37,126 bases of DNA from Thermoproteota archaeon (GCA_030550155.1 JAUQPZ010000014.1:1-37126); one strand, 5' to 3'; positions 22,070-31,591 are shown, counted from the first letter of the stretch. Notes: a model not told the origin generated them from the sequence alone. Program-made: numbers and translations.

Positions 22070-22477
22070 ATGCATGAGTATGTGATTGCGAGGGGGGTTA
22101 TCGACTCCCTTCTAAAAGCTGTGTCGGGTTCTGGGAGGCGTATCAGGGATTTCAGGGTTGTGGTCGGGGAGCTGAGCATGTTGAATATGGAGCTGCTGAA
22201 TGAGGCCTTGACTAGGCTTCTCGAGGCGAGCGAGCTCCGTGGAGCTGGCTTCAGGATGGAGGTGGAGCCGGCGAGTGTGGGCTGCGGCTCCTGCGGCTTC
22301 TCCATGTCTTTTAGGGAGGCGGTCTCAGGGCTTAGCGAGGAGGAGAAGGAGATGATACACTTCATACCTGACCTGCTGGCGTCCTACACGTCCTGTAAGC
22401 GGTGTGGAAGCTTGGACCTGAGGATTGTGTCGGGGAGAGGTGTGAGTGTGAGGGATGTCTCGATCTTGGAGCAGTAG
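22070..22477 (+). CDS. hypA: hydrogenase nickel-insertion protein HypA
   Basis: 135 residues. Starts MHEYVIARGVIDSLL; the N-terminal Met-His-Glu is the HypA nickel site and fixes the start at 22070. The zinc domain has CGSC (~70) and CKRC (~104). HypA delivers Ni(II) to the large-subunit precursor. The reading frame is open upstream through the tRNA-Arg gene, which cannot be coding. The last 23 bases overlap the next gene, a Mrp/MinD-type ATPase, matching the HypA-HypB pair of Thermococcales. Confidence 0.93.
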   Translation: MHEYVIARGVIDSLLKAVSGSGRRIRDFRVVVGELSMLNMELLNEALTRLLEASELRGAGFRMEVEPASVGCGSCGFSMSFREAVSGLSEEEKEMIHFIPDLLASYTSCKRCGSLDLRIVSGRGVSVRDVSILEQ

Positions 22478-23234
22478 TCCCACCACGCTGGACTATCGCG
22501 AGTCGCTCATTGAAAGACGAATGAGGCTAATCTCCTATACAGTCATAATCACTGGTGGGAAAGGAGGTGTGGGCAAGAGCTTGATAGCGGCAACAGCCGC
22601 CCTCATCCTCTCAACATCTTCAAGCAAAGTGGGGCTCCTGGACTTGGACCTTCACGGGCCATCAGCATCGATTATCCTCGGAGTAGGCGGCGCGCCAGTC
22701 GAGTCTGAGGAAGGGCTGACGCCTCCAACTGTGGACTGTCTGGAAGTAATGTCCCTCGACCTCCTCGCCAAAGGCAGGCCCCTGCCTCTCAGAGGCGAGT
22801 CAAAGGAGGAGGTTGTCAAGGAGGTCTTGGCGCTCACGGCTTTTGGGAGCCTTGACTACCTTGTCGTCGACCTTCCTCCAGGGACAGGAGACGAGCTCCT
22901 CACAGTCTCAAAATATGCGAGGCAGAGTGGGGGCGCCATAGTGGTTACCACGCCGACTAAACTCTCCATCGCCGTCGCGGCAAAGGTGGTCGAGATACTT
23001 GCCTCCATGTCGATGCCGATCCTTGGACTGGTAGAGAATATGGCTATAGGTCAGGCTGACAGCCTCTCAGAGACCCTAGCCCGAGAGACTGGGGTGAAAT
23101 TCCTCGGCCGAATACCCTTTGACCCCGCCATCTTCTCGGACGCGGGTAGGTTGAGTAGGAACGAGCTGTTAAACACGAGGTTCGCGGCCTCGCTGAGGTC
23201 GGCTCTAATGAATGCGGGCTTCAAAGTTGAGTAA
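22455..23234 (+). CDS. Mrp/MinD-family ATPase, probable ATPase-type HypB
   Basis: 259 residues. Deviant Walker A GGKGGVGKSL (~34-43), switch I region DLDLHGPSASIILG, and Walker B YLVVDLPPGTGDE: a Mrp/NBP35 SIMIBI ATPase. Standard GTPase HypB is a different P-loop type. In Thermococcus a Mrp/MinD-type HypB partners HypA, and here the gene overlaps hypA and precedes the hydrogenase operon, so the same role (nickel loading of HypA) is likely. An Fe-S carrier role as in Mrp/ApbC is the alternative; the CxxC of Fe-S carriers is not seen near the C-terminus. ATG 22521 is an alternative start giving MRLISYTVIITGGKGG. Confidence 0.82.
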   Translation: MSRSWSSSPTTLDYRESLIERRMRLISYTVIITGGKGGVGKSLIAATAALILSTSSSKVGLLDLDLHGPSASIILGVGGAPVESEEGLTPPTVDCLEVMSLDLLAKGRPLPLRGESKEEVVKEVLALTAFGSLDYLVVDLPPGTGDELLTVSKYARQSGGAIVVTTPTKLSIAVAAKVVEILASMSMPILGLVENMAIGQADSLSETLARETGVKFLGRIPFDPAIFSDAGRLSRNELLNTRFAASLRSALMNAGFKVE

Positions 23235-23275
23235 TCTTTTCCGCCTAAATTTTTACATATTTAGATAGTATTGAA

Positions 23276-23283
23276 TTTATAAG
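23276..23283 (+). promoter_or_regulatory. TATA box of the hydrogenase operon
   Basis: TTTATAAG in an AT-rich gap of ~75 bases; predicted start ~23306, just before TTG 23311. Confidence 0.55.
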
Positions 23284-23310
23284 CGCAAAATTTTATCCTA
23301 TATTTTTATA

Positions 23311-24474
23311 TTGGTGGATAACTATAGCAATTCGAGGGGAGAGGAGACGTCGCAGGAAGTCTCAAAATATTATCTCCTTCAACCCTCGCTTATTAATGAG
23401 CTTATTAGGGCTTTGAGGGATGATGGATACGCAGTGTATGGGCCTGTTGTGAGGGATGGCGCGATAGTCTATGACGAGTTGGAGTCAGCCTCTCAGCTTC
23501 CCGTAGGGTTGAGAGATAGGCAGGGGCCAGGGCAGTATAGGCTTGAGGAGAGGGGAGACGGCGCCTTCTTCGGCTACGTCGTGGGGCCCTATTCGTGGAA
23601 AAGGTTCCTCTACCCTCCACGAGTGAAGCTCCTCACCGTCACGAGTAGAGGCGAGGTCACAGTCCACAACGACTGGAATGGTAAGATGGCCTTCCTCGCT
23701 GTGCGTGGATGCGAGCTAGCCGCGATAGAGGTCTTAGACAGAGTCTTGATGCGCGGCCCCTACAGAGACCCGGTATACTCTGAGCGGAGAAAGAACCTGT
23801 TCATAGTTGCGGTAAACTGCGCCGAGCCTGGTGAAAACTGCTTCTGCGCCTCCATGGGCACTGGGCCCGAGGCGCGGTCGGGCTACGATATCGCTCTCAC
23901 AGAGGTTCTGGGAGATGGTGTTCACTACTTTGTTGCGGGGGCTCGGACAACTGAGGGGGAAAGGGTCCTTGAGAAAATAGGCGCGAGAAGGGCTACGGAT
24001 GATGAGGTCTCGGCGGCCTCGAGCGTCATGAAGAGGAGCCTCACGCTCTTCAAGAAGAAGCTTGACGTAAACGGCCTCAAGGAGGAGATATACGGTAGCC
24101 TCGAGAGCCCGGTCTTTACAGAGGTAGCCAACAGATGCCTCGCCTGCGCCAACTGCACCCTTGTCTGCCCAACCTGCTTCTGCACCAACGTCGAGGAGGT
24201 CACGGATCTCGAGGGAAAGGTGGCTGAGAGGTGGAGGAGGTGGGACTCTTGCTTCAATGTGGACTTCTCATATATTCATGGCGGGTCAATTAGGTCCAGC
24301 AGGATGAGCAGGTATCGCCAGTGGTTCACACATAAGCTGGCGACATGGGTCGACCAGTTCGGAGTTATGGGCTGTGTCGGCTGTGGCAGGTGCATTACCT
24401 GGTGCCCAGTCGGGATAGATATCACGGAGGAGGCCGCAAATATTAGGAGAGCTCAGGAGGTGAGCGCGACATGA
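23311..24474 (+). CDS. hydB: group 3b [NiFe] hydrogenase beta subunit (HydB-like, two [4Fe-4S])
   Basis: 387 residues. Central region with [14 protein letters not shown] and [18 protein letters not shown], shared with sulfhydrogenase beta subunits, then two ferredoxin motifs: [12 protein letters not shown] (~277-288) and [13 protein letters not shown] (~356-368). It carries electrons between the hydrogenase dimer and the flavin subunit. First gene of the operon; start TTG at 23311 (GTG 23314 is next). The stop overlaps the following start by four bases. Confidence 0.92.
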   Translation: MVDNYSNSRGEETSQEVSKYYLLQPSLINELIRALRDDGYAVYGPVVRDGAIVYDELESASQLPVGLRDRQGPGQYRLEERGDGAFFGYVVGPYSWKRFLYPPRVKLLTVTSRGEVTVHNDWNGKMAFLAVRGCELAAIEVLDRVLMRGPYRDPVYSERRKNLFIVAVNCAEPGENCFCASMGTGPEARSGYDIALTEVLGDGVHYFVAGARTTEGERVLEKIGARRATDDEVSAASSVMKRSLTLFKKKLDVNGLKEEIYGSLESPVFTEVANRCLACANCTLVCPTCFCTNVEEVTDLEGKVAERWRRWDSCFNVDFSYIHGGSIRSSRMSRYRQWFTHKLATWVDQFGVMGCVGCGRCITWCPVGIDITEEAANIRRAQEVSAT

Positions 24475-24959
24475 GCGAGCAGCAAGTAGAGCTCCTCACG
24501 CTTCTCAAAGACCACCCATTCACAAGGGGACTAGCGGATGAGAGGGTAAAGGATCTGGCCTCAATCTCCACACTGGCTCGGTTCAGGGTTGGTCAGAAGA
24601 TCTTTGAAGAGGGTGAGATACATAAGCGGCTATACCTCGTAGTCTATGGGCTTGTGGCACTGCACTTCCATGTCCCGACGAAGGGTGAGTTCAGGTTCGA
24701 GACGATCGGAGCAGGGGAGGTTCTCGGCTGGTCCTCAATACTAGAACCGTTCAGGAAAACCTCAGGCGCAACGGCCGTGGAGAACACCCTAACAATCTCT
24801 ATCGATAGTGAGAAGCTAATCCGTATGATGGAGTCGGACAAGGCCTTCGGCTTCGAGATCTACAAAAAAATAGTGGGTATTGTGGCCGACAGGCTGAGAG
24901 CTGCCAGGATGAGGCTTGTCGATATTTACGGAGAGATAGGAAGGGGTGAGAAGGAGTGA
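24471..24959 (+). CDS. cyclic-nucleotide-binding-fold protein without DNA-binding domain
   Basis: 162 residues with a Crp/Fnr-type sensor barrel (FRVGQKIFEEGEIHKRLYLVVYG ... GAGEVLGWSSILEPF, ~35-110) and a C-terminal helix (IYKKIVGIVADRLRAARMRL), but no helix-turn-helix. The phosphate-binding cassette is GEVLGWSSILEPFRKTSGATA: the Glu is kept, while the Arg-containing PRxAT segment is altered, so canonical cAMP binding is doubtful. It overlaps hydB and hydG by four bases each, so it is made with the hydrogenase. It may sense redox state, a ligand or assembly; the role is unknown. Confidence 0.85.
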   Translation: MSEQQVELLTLLKDHPFTRGLADERVKDLASISTLARFRVGQKIFEEGEIHKRLYLVVYGLVALHFHVPTKGEFRFETIGAGEVLGWSSILEPFRKTSGATAVENTLTISIDSEKLIRMMESDKAFGFEIYKKIVGIVADRLRAARMRLVDIYGEIGRGEKE

Positions 24960-25813
24960 TCACGGCAGTGAGTGTCCCGGTCGTAGACGCTCTCGAGACC
25001 TATAAGATAAACTGGCTTCGAGTAGTTAAGAAGACCAAGGAGACACCCGACACATACACTCTCAGGCTTAAGCCAAAGGAGGGGGAGATACCTCCCTTTA
25101 AGCCTGGCCAGTTCTGCATGCTTTACGCCTACGGAGTTGGAGAAGTCCCCATCTCCATCAGCGGAGACCTGTATAACGGCAAGGTCGTTGACCACACTGT
25201 GAGAGCTGTAGGGCCTGTCACTAAGGCCCTGGCCTCTGCTGGCATCGACTCAGTAATAGGGTTTAGAGGCCCCTTCGGGAGGGGGTGGCCGCTCGAGGAG
25301 GCTGAGGGCAAGGATGTTATTATAGTTGGAGGCGGTATTGGGCTAGCGCCGCTCCGCCCGGCGATTCAATACATCTTGAAAAACAGGGAGAAATATGGGA
25401 AATTCTACCTGCTCTATGGCGCGAGGACTCCCGACGACCTCCTCTACAAGAGGGAGCTTGGGCTCTGGAGAGGACGGCTCGACTCACAGGTACTCGTAAC
25501 AGTGGATAAAGGTGATGAGAAGTGGCGGGGATACATAGGCGTTGTGACCACGCTCTTTAGATACCTGAAGCTTGACCCGGCAAACACGTACTCCTATGTC
25601 TGCGGGCCAGAGATTATGATGAAATTCACCATCCAAGAGTTAAAGAATCAGGGCCTGCCAGACGAGAGAATCTTCATCTCTATGGAGAGGAATATGAAGT
25701 GCGGAGTAGGTCTATGCGGCCACTGCCAATTAGGCCCACACTTCGTCTGTAAGGATGGGCCTGTCTTCAGCTTTGCGGAAGTCTCAAAATTCTTTGGGAG
25801 GAGGGAGCTGTGA
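24956..25813 (+). CDS. hydG: group 3b [NiFe] hydrogenase gamma subunit (HydG-like, FAD/NAD(P)-binding)
   Basis: 285 residues, ferredoxin reductase fold: FAD region [22 protein letters not shown] (~48-69), NAD(P) loop [14 protein letters not shown] (~121-134), CGPEIMMK, and a C-terminal [2Fe-2S] site with Cys in [14 protein letters not shown] and HFVC. Transfers electrons between the Fe-S chain and NAD(P). GTG start inside the previous stop (GTGA overlap). Confidence 0.93.
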   Translation: MITAVSVPVVDALETYKINWLRVVKKTKETPDTYTLRLKPKEGEIPPFKPGQFCMLYAYGVGEVPISISGDLYNGKVVDHTVRAVGPVTKALASAGIDSVIGFRGPFGRGWPLEEAEGKDVIIVGGGIGLAPLRPAIQYILKNREKYGKFYLLYGARTPDDLLYKRELGLWRGRLDSQVLVTVDKGDEKWRGYIGVVTTLFRYLKLDPANTYSYVCGPEIMMKFTIQELKNQGLPDERIFISMERNMKCGVGLCGHCQLGPHFVCKDGPVFSFAEVSKFFGRREL

Positions 25814-26583
25814 TGCCCAGAGCGAGGCCGAAAATAGCGGTCTATAAGTTTGCGTCCTGCGACGGATGCCAGCTGAGCATATTAGATCTTGAAGAGGAGC
25901 TCCTCTCAATAAGTGAGAGGTTTGAGATCGCCTACTTCCTAGAGGCTAGCAGGGCCGTAGTCAAGGGGCCTTACGACATCGGCCTTGTCGAGGGGAGCAT
26001 AACGACGCCTCATGATGCCGAGCTTATCAAGGAGATCAGGAAGAATTGCAGGTTCCTGATCACCATAGGTGCCTGCGCGACTGCCGGCGGCATCCAGGCT
26101 CTCAGAAACTGGAAGGGCTCCGCTGAGTTCATGAGATACGTCTATGCAAGACCCGAGTATATCGAGACACTCGACAAGTCAACTCCTATCGCCGACCATG
26201 TACGTGTGGATTTTGAGCTCCGTGGCTGCCCCATAAACAAGCATCAGCTACTCGAGGTCTTGGCAGCGTTCTTGGCGGGAAGAGCCCCGAACATACCGAA
26301 CCACAGCGTCTGCGTCGAATGTAAGCTGAGGGGGACGGTGTGTTTGATGGTCTCGAAAGGGATTCCCTGCCTTGGGCCCGTGACTCAAGCGGGCTGCGGC
26401 GCCATCTGTCCAGCCTATGGGAGGGGCTGCTACGGCTGCTACGGGCCTAAAGAGATGCTCAACTCCGAATCTCTTGCGAAGCGGTTCTTGGAGCTGGGTA
26501 AGAGCAGGGAGGAGACTGTGCTGGCTTTTAGGCTCTTTAACGCTTGGGCGCCTGGGTTCCGTGAGGTGGAGGTCAAGGCATGA
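25810..26583 (+). CDS. hydD: group 3b [NiFe] hydrogenase small subunit (HydD-like)
   Basis: 257 residues. Proximal cluster ligands Cys17 and Cys20 (ASCDGC), GACATAGG and ELRGCPINK; then two further Cys-rich segments ([29 protein letters not shown]) for medial and distal [4Fe-4S] clusters. Cytoplasmic: no Tat signal. GTG 25810 or ATG 25813 may start it; both overlap the hydG stop. It relays electrons from the NiFe site to the beta/gamma module. Confidence 0.94.
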   Translation: MMPRARPKIAVYKFASCDGCQLSILDLEEELLSISERFEIAYFLEASRAVVKGPYDIGLVEGSITTPHDAELIKEIRKNCRFLITIGACATAGGIQALRNWKGSAEFMRYVYARPEYIETLDKSTPIADHVRVDFELRGCPINKHQLLEVLAAFLAGRAPNIPNHSVCVECKLRGTVCLMVSKGIPCLGPVTQAGCGAICPAYGRGCYGCYGPKEMLNSESLAKRFLELGKSREETVLAFRLFNAWAPGFREVEVKA

Positions 26584-27875
26584 CGGCTAGAGAGAAGGAG
26601 TATCGGGTGGACTATCTGGCAAGGGTTGAGGGCGAGGGCGCACTATACATCAAGCTCAGAGGCGGCAAAGTTGTAGACGCCAAGTTCAAGGTCTTCGAGC
26701 CTCCCAGGCTCTTCGAGGCCTTCTTAGTCGGCCGCATGTATTATGATGTCCCAGACATAACCGCCAGGATCTGCGGTATCTGCCCTGTCGCTTATCAGAT
26801 GAGCTCTGTCCACGCGTTAGAGAAGGCCTTCGGAGTCGAAATCGACCCGCAGATAAGGCTGTTGAGAAGATTAATCTACTGCGGAGAGTGGATTGAGAGC
26901 CACATTCTCCACGCCTTCCTCCTACACGCGCCAGACTTCCTCGGATATGAGGACGCCCTGAGAATGGCCAAGGACCACCCGGACATAGTGAAGCGTGCTC
27001 TAAAGGTTAAGAAGACCGGGAACGACTTGGTGGCCCTCATGGGGGGTAGGGAGGTTCACCCCGTATCTGTGTGCGTCGGAGGATTTTACGGAATACCGTC
27101 TAAGAGCCAGCTGGTAGGCATGCGGGAGAGACTGGTTGAAGGCTTGAAGCTGACCGCCGAGCTCCTCGATTGGGTTGGAGAGCTAGAGTTCCCGGACTTT
27201 GAGCAAGACTACGAGTTCGTAGCCCTGAGGCACCCCGAGGAGTATCCATTTAACGAGGGTAGAATCGTCTCAAACAAGGGCCTCGACATAGCCGTTGAAC
27301 AGTATGAAGACCACTTCGCCGAGGAGCATGTGCCGCACTCAAACGCCCTCCACTCAATAATAATAGGAAGAGGACCGTATATGGTGGGACCACTCTCAAG
27401 AATCAACCTAAACTTTGACAAGCTCCACGACAGAACCAAGGGCGCCCTCAAAAGAATAGGCTTCAGGACGCCCTGCAGAAACCCCTTCAAGAGCATAATA
27501 GCCCGCGTGGCCGAGACACTCTACGCCTTCGAGGAGGCGCTAAGAATAATAGAGAACTATTCAGAGCCGTCCAAACCCAGAGTAGACTTCGCCGTCAAGG
27601 CAGGCAGAGGCTTCGGCTGCACAGAGGCACCCAGAGGCATATTATACCACAGGTACGACGTCGACGCCGAGGGCCGCATCCTATCGGCGAAGATAGTCCC
27701 ACCCACCTCGCAGAACCAGAAAATGATTGAGGAGGACCTGAAGATGCTCGCCCCCTCCGTCATCAAGCTCCCCCATAAACAGGCGGTCTGGAGATTCGAG
27801 CAGGCGATAAGAAACTATGACCCATGTATATCATGTGCCACACACTTCCTCCGGCTAGAGATTGGGGAGGAGTAG
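26580..27875 (+). CDS. hydA: group 3b [NiFe] hydrogenase large subunit (HydA-like)
   Basis: 431 residues, catalytic subunit. L1 RICGICP with Cys65/Cys68 and L2 DPCISCATH with Cys416/Cys419 ligate the NiFe site; all four are present. The nine residues after His422 (FLRLEIGEE) are the C-terminal extension that a maturation protease removes after Ni insertion; that protease is the next gene. The L1/L2 context and four-subunit set with HydBGD mark NAD(P)-linked bidirectional group 3b (sulfhydrogenase). Overlaps hydD by four bases. Confidence 0.96.
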   Translation: MTAREKEYRVDYLARVEGEGALYIKLRGGKVVDAKFKVFEPPRLFEAFLVGRMYYDVPDITARICGICPVAYQMSSVHALEKAFGVEIDPQIRLLRRLIYCGEWIESHILHAFLLHAPDFLGYEDALRMAKDHPDIVKRALKVKKTGNDLVALMGGREVHPVSVCVGGFYGIPSKSQLVGMRERLVEGLKLTAELLDWVGELEFPDFEQDYEFVALRHPEEYPFNEGRIVSNKGLDIAVEQYEDHFAEEHVPHSNALHSIIIGRGPYMVGPLSRINLNFDKLHDRTKGALKRIGFRTPCRNPFKSIIARVAETLYAFEEALRIIENYSEPSKPRVDFAVKAGRGFGCTEAPRGILYHRYDVDAEGRILSAKIVPPTSQNQKMIEEDLKMLAPSVIKLPHKQAVWRFEQAIRNYDPCISCATHFLRLEIGEE

Positions 27876-28347
27876 TGGACAGGGTAGAGTCAAGATAGTC
27901 TGCGTCGGGAATAGGTTCCGGAGGGACGACGGAGCAGCGCACAGGGTTGCGGACCTCTTAGAGCCTGAGCCGGGCGTGGAGGTCGTCAGGGCCCAAGCAC
28001 CTGTCGAGATACTAAACCATGTCTCAAGCGACATAGACACTCTGATCGTCGTGGATGCGATGGAGAGAATCTCTGAACCTGGAAGAATCCACAGACTCAA
28101 CTCCGTGACGTTACTCTCGGACAAATCTCCTTGGCGGTCCACGCATACCATGACTCTGCCGGAGGTAATCCGGCTCCTAGAGTCACTCGGCGCCAAGCCT
28201 TCAGAGATAATCATCTTCGGAATAGAGGGTGAAAGCTTCGAACCCGGCGTCGGTCTCTCGGAGAGCGTCGAGCGGTCGTGCGCGGTGGTCGCCTCAGAGA
28301 TAAAGAAGATTCTGGGAATAGGGGTTGGGCCTGGCTCACCGCCTTAG
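27862..28347 (+). CDS. hydrogenase maturation endopeptidase (HycI/HyaD family, M52)
   Basis: 161 residues. [20 protein letters not shown] is the GNxxxxDDG nickel-sensing motif, and LIVVDAMER carries the second acidic ligand. [14 protein letters not shown] is also typical. It cleaves the C-terminal tail of the large subunit once nickel is in place. It overlaps hydA by 14 bases and ends the operon. HypC, D, E and F are not in the window. Confidence 0.92.
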   Translation: MGRSSGQGRVKIVCVGNRFRRDDGAAHRVADLLEPEPGVEVVRAQAPVEILNHVSSDIDTLIVVDAMERISEPGRIHRLNSVTLLSDKSPWRSTHTMTLPEVIRLLESLGAKPSEIIIFGIEGESFEPGVGLSESVERSCAVVASEIKKILGIGVGPGSPP

Positions 28348-28367
28348 CTCAGGGGCGTCAGATGACT

Positions 28368-28472
28368 TTATTTCACCCACACAACGCGTAGAGGAGGGGG
28401 TGGATCGTAATCATTCGCCTCCAGCTTACCGGTGCGCCCCGGAGAGCATAGCTCCCTCCAGGTGGGGGTCAT
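28368..28472 (-). CDS. possible 34-residue ORF coupled to tmk
   Basis: ATG overlaps the tmk TGA as ATGA (28472-28469) and the ORF ends at TAA 28368. The product opens MTPTWRELCSPGRTGK and ends PPPPLRVVWVK. No family recognised; the 4-base overlap is the only support, and a chance ORF is quite possible. Confidence 0.25.
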   Translation of the reverse strand: MTPTWRELCSPGRTGKLEANDYDPPPPLRVVWVK

Positions 28473-29089
28473 ACTTGTCCAGGCCTACCTTGCAGGCCCG
28501 CGTCAATTCCTAGACGCGGTAGAACTGTGTCGAGAAGGGCCTTGAAAACCTCCTTGATTCCTCCCCCCGCATCAATCCTAACCATCAGCCCCGCCTCACA
28601 AATCCTCAGATACTCACTCCTCACCTCCTCCAGAAAATCAGGGTCTTCAAAAACAATCCTCCTCTTCTTCCTGCCCAGCGCCTCTCTGACAGGAACGTCT
28701 AGTAAAATGGCTAGGTCTGGGGCCGGTGCCATGCTGTTGATATCCCTTACCCAGAGCGGGCGCCTAGTCATCACGCCTTGATAGGCGTATGAGGAGTAGA
28801 GGTATCTGTCGCAGACAACTACCGCGCCTTTTCTGAGTAGCGGCTTTACAACATCTTCAACATGGGCTAGTCTGTCGGTCGCGAAGAGTAGCGCCAGTAT
28901 GTATGGATTTACGCCGCGCCGCCTCAGCATCTGCCTGATGATGACTCCGTATTTCGAGTCCGTGGGCTCAGAGGTATAGTAGGCCGGGAGGCCCCGAGAC
29001 CTGAGAAACCTCACAAGCCTCTTAGCCTGAGTTGTCTTCCCAGCCCCATCCACGCCCTCAATGGCCACAATCAAGCCTCCATCATCCAT
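28469..29089 (-). CDS. tmk: thymidylate kinase
   Basis: Phosphorylates dTMP to dTDP. 206 residues. P-loop EGVDGAGKTT (11-20), EPTDSKYG, CDRYLYSSYAYQG (DRY motif) and a lid near LGRKKRRIVFED. Complete and of usual length; ATG 29089. Divergent from csl4, with a ~67-base gap. Confidence 0.94.
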   Translation of the reverse strand: MDDGGLIVAIEGVDGAGKTTQAKRLVRFLRSRGLPAYYTSEPTDSKYGVIIRQMLRRRGVNPYILALLFATDRLAHVEDVVKPLLRKGAVVVCDRYLYSSYAYQGVMTRRPLWVRDINSMAPAPDLAILLDVPVREALGRKKRRIVFEDPDFLEEVRSEYLRICEAGLMVRIDAGGGIKEVFKALLDTVLPRLGIDAGLQGRPGQV

Positions 29090-29156
29090 CCTTCCATCCC
29101 CCGCCTTTCAAGGTGAAGACCACTTTATCTATTTCCTTAAACATAACACTGGGTGG

Positions 29157-29774
29157 TTGGAAGTGAGGTTTCAGGCAACCGGTAGACTAGTGCTACCAGG
29201 CGATAAGCTCTGCGTATTAGAGGAATTTGTTCCGCGGACTGGGGCGAAGGCGCTGAAGAGCGGAGACGTAGTCGCAAACATCACAGGCATCGCCGAGTAC
29301 AACATCAAAGAGCATGTTGTCTCGGTCAAGGCGTTGAATCAGCCGGTCAAAATCAAGGCAGGAGACCTAGTCCTGTGCCAGGTTAGAGATATCCAAGAGA
29401 AGCTGATCATCTGCGACATAATTGCGGCCGCAAGGCACCCAGTCAAGACGTACTGGACAGCGGCCATCCTCTACAGAGGCGGAAAACCAATCTTCACCAT
29501 AGGCGACCTGCTGGTAGCCCGAGTCCGAGACGAATACGCGGGGATATACACACTGACACTTAAGGGCGCAGGCCTCGGGGCCTTCCAAGCGTTCTGCGAC
29601 AAATGCGGCTCCTCTCTCAGACTGAGTGGCAAAGCCCTGATATGCCCAGGCTGTAACAGGAAGTATTCGAACCGCCCCCTCGTCCCATATTATGGTAAAG
29701 TTAATACGCTCCTTAAGACGTTTGGAGGCTTGCTGTCGCCGGAGGGTGGTAGCGTCCTATGGAAGTCAAGATAG
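29157..29774 (+). CDS. csl4: exosome complex RNA-binding protein Csl4
   Basis: 205 residues from TTG 29157. N-terminal domain ATGRLVLPGDKLCVLEEFVPRTG, a central S1 RNA-binding domain (~60-140, IKAGDLVLCQVRDIQEK and GDLLVARVRDEYAGIYTLTLKG), and a C-terminal zinc ribbon CDKCGSSLRLSGKALICPGC. Forms part of the cap of the archaeal RNA exosome. The frame is open to 29061 inside tmk, but a TATA-like TTTATCTA (29124-29131) predicts a start at ~29154, favouring TTG 29157. Overlaps rpoL. Confidence 0.93.
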   Translation: MEVRFQATGRLVLPGDKLCVLEEFVPRTGAKALKSGDVVANITGIAEYNIKEHVVSVKALNQPVKIKAGDLVLCQVRDIQEKLIICDIIAAARHPVKTYWTAAILYRGGKPIFTIGDLLVARVRDEYAGIYTLTLKGAGLGAFQAFCDKCGSSLRLSGKALICPGCNRKYSNRPLVPYYGKVNTLLKTFGGLLSPEGGSVLWKSR

Positions 29775-30037
29775 TTGAGAAGGGGGAGAGGGTGTTGGAG
29801 CTGGAGTTCAGAGACGTAGACTTCAGCATCATCGACAGTTTACAGGAGGTCCTTATCTCATACAATGAAGTCGAATACGCCGGTGCCAACCTGACACACC
29901 CTCTCTTAGGCGTAATCCGATTCATATTGAAAACTCGCGAGGGTTACAACGCATTAGAAGTGCTGCAGAGGGGGCTGAGTGAGCTTTCCACCCTTGCCCG
30001 TGCTCTGCGAGAAGCTGTTCAGCAATCCTTGACTTAG
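29759..30037 (+). CDS. rpoL: DNA-directed RNA polymerase subunit L (Rpb11)
   Basis: 92 residues. ELEFRDVDFSIIDSLQEVLIS, then VEYAGANLTHPLLGVIRFILKT, matches the alpha-like RpoL/Rpb11 fold that pairs with subunit D. Overlaps the csl4 3' end by 16 bases; csl4-rpoL-tfs is a common archaeal order. Confidence 0.93.
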   Translation: MEVKIVEKGERVLELEFRDVDFSIIDSLQEVLISYNEVEYAGANLTHPLLGVIRFILKTREGYNALEVLQRGLSELSTLARALREAVQQSLT

Positions 30038-30119
30038 AGGAGAATGGGCCGACATGGGTAAAGTTAATCAACAAACGGCGCAGAACTGTTCTCGCAGCGG
30101 GACAGGTGGAGAGTGAGGA

Positions 30120-30440
30120 ATGGAGTTCTGTCCAAAATGCGATTCTGTTCTCTTGGCTGAGAAGAGATCGAATACTGTTGTTCTGGTCTGTAGGAAGTGC
30201 GGTTACGTGAAGAAGCCTGCCAGCGACATAGTGGCCCACAGACAGCGTAGAACGAAAAAGACCGTCGTGATAGACGATGTGGAGAAGGAAGTTCTCCCAA
30301 AGACGACCGATGTCCAGTGTCCCCAGTGTGGAAACCGAGAGGCCTATTGGTGGAGTGTCCAGACAAGGTCCGCCGACGAACCTATGACCCAGTTCTTCCG
30401 CTGCACCAAGTGTGGCCACACCTGGAGGGAATACGCATAA
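30120..30440 (+). CDS. tfs: transcription elongation factor TFS (TFIIS/RpoM-like)
   Basis: 106 residues. N-terminal ribbon FCPKC ... CRKCGY, linker, C-terminal TFIIS ribbon CPQCGNREAYWW ... CTKCGHTWREY. The acidic tip is present as RSADEP, the DE pair that enters the polymerase active site and stimulates transcript cleavage. ATG 30120 has GTGAGGA just upstream. Confidence 0.95.
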   Translation: MEFCPKCDSVLLAEKRSNTVVLVCRKCGYVKKPASDIVAHRQRRTKKTVVIDDVEKEVLPKTTDVQCPQCGNREAYWWSVQTRSADEPMTQFFRCTKCGHTWREYA

Positions 30441-30493
30441 GACTAGCCATCCTCAAATATCAAGTCGCATAGCTAGTGAGGTGGTGCTGGGAT

Positions 30494-30567
30494 GGCCGCG
30501 GTGGTGTAGCTGGTAGCACTCCGGGCTGTGGACCCGGCGGTCGTGGGTTCGAGTCCCACCCGCGGCC
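30494..30567 (+). tRNA. tRNA-His (GTG)
   Basis: Encoded G-1 (30494) opposite C73 (30567), acceptor GCCGCGG/CCGCGGC, D stem GTGT/GCAC, anticodon stem CCGGG/CCCGG with loop CTGTGGA (anticodon GTG), T arm GTGGG-TTCGAGT-CCCAC. G-1:C73 is the histidine identity pair. No intron. A T-run ATTTTTT follows ~45 bases downstream. Confidence 0.97.
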
Positions 30568-30660
30568 CCTATTTGCATTTGGAGAATAGAGCTGAGCCTC
30601 TTGTGTAGCATTTTTTGAGGATGCGGTGGGCACAGCCCGCCTGTGGCACGGAAGGGAGAA

Positions 30661-31451
30661 TCAATATGTGGTTCTTTCAGGGACCTGCTTTCGCTCGCCC
30701 CTCATGTAAATGTATCTTCTGTATGGCTTAAAGCCTATTTTGCTGTAGACCCTGATCGCCGGAGAATTATCGGCAAGGACGTAGAGTATTACTTTTTCCT
30801 GCTGCTCCAGGATTTCTTTAACCGTCTCAGAGACTACAGATGTCGCGTATCCTTTATTCCTATGAGCCTCGAGGGTTGCAACTATGGCAACCGGCCCTAA
30901 CCACTCCGTTATGAGTGAAGAGGCAACCGAGACTATCTCACCACCAACCCTCACCCCCTTCCAGAATGCTCCGCGGCCATCCCCTCGAAAACCTGTTGGA
31001 CGGTTATCTCACCCCAATGTTCAGGCTTCACCTGCCTCAGAATTACGGCTATTCTCTCAGCATCCACCTCACTGAGCCGAACTACTGGATGGCTCACATG
31101 AATCTTCATCCCTCCCCTCCTCAGAAGCATAAGAATGAGTTCTCGAATCCATACAGACCTGTATTTCGCGAGGACATAGGGCTTATGCTGTTCTTCACAT
31201 GTGATAGTGGCCCCATCCGGCTCCAGCCTCTCTAGAAGAGCCTCCGCGGCCTCAACACTTCCTCTTAGCTGGAGAATATTCCCACTATAGATGAGCATAG
31301 CCCCATCGATCTTGCCGCCCTTTAAGGCGAGAAGAATTCGCGTTGACTCCTTCTCATACCGTCAGTCATAAGCAAAGAAATAGTAATGAGGAATGTCGCG
31401 GGATATGTATTCCCAGAAAAAAAACTCTAATTTCTGGTCGAGAGAAGCCAT
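30661..31451 (-). pseudogene. GNAT-family acetyltransferase broken by a nonsense codon and a frameshift
   Basis: Three pieces form one GNAT protein. Piece 1: ATG 31451 (seven bases after GAGGAGG), 29 codons ending HYYFFAYD, then TGA at 31362-31364. Piece 2, same frame: RYEKESTRILLALKGGKIDG, continuing ...MLIYSGNILQLRGS to a TGA at ~30951. Piece 3, in the -1-shifted frame: AFWKGVRVGGEIVSVASSL, then the acetyl-CoA motif RNKGYATSVVSETV and NSPAIRVYSKIGF. A Trp (TGG) at the TGA and a frame change near a G5 run (~30958) would restore it. Both lesions make decay likely; sequencing error at the G-run is possible for the second. Confidence 0.75.
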
Positions 31452-31591
31452 CTCCATGCCTCCTCAACTCAGATGCTGCGGCTGATTAAGCCCTTAACGC
31501 ATAGCCGTCCTGTTTCCCAGCCTTATGGCCCATGTATTGGCTTGCCACTATATGGCATAGGCTCATATATATTCAGAGGATTAGGAGAGCC

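Noticed and set aside
30661-31298. Two separate overlapping acetyltransferase genes
   Set aside because: The pieces are successive parts of one GNAT fold and each alone lacks essential elements; decay or frameshift explains them better.
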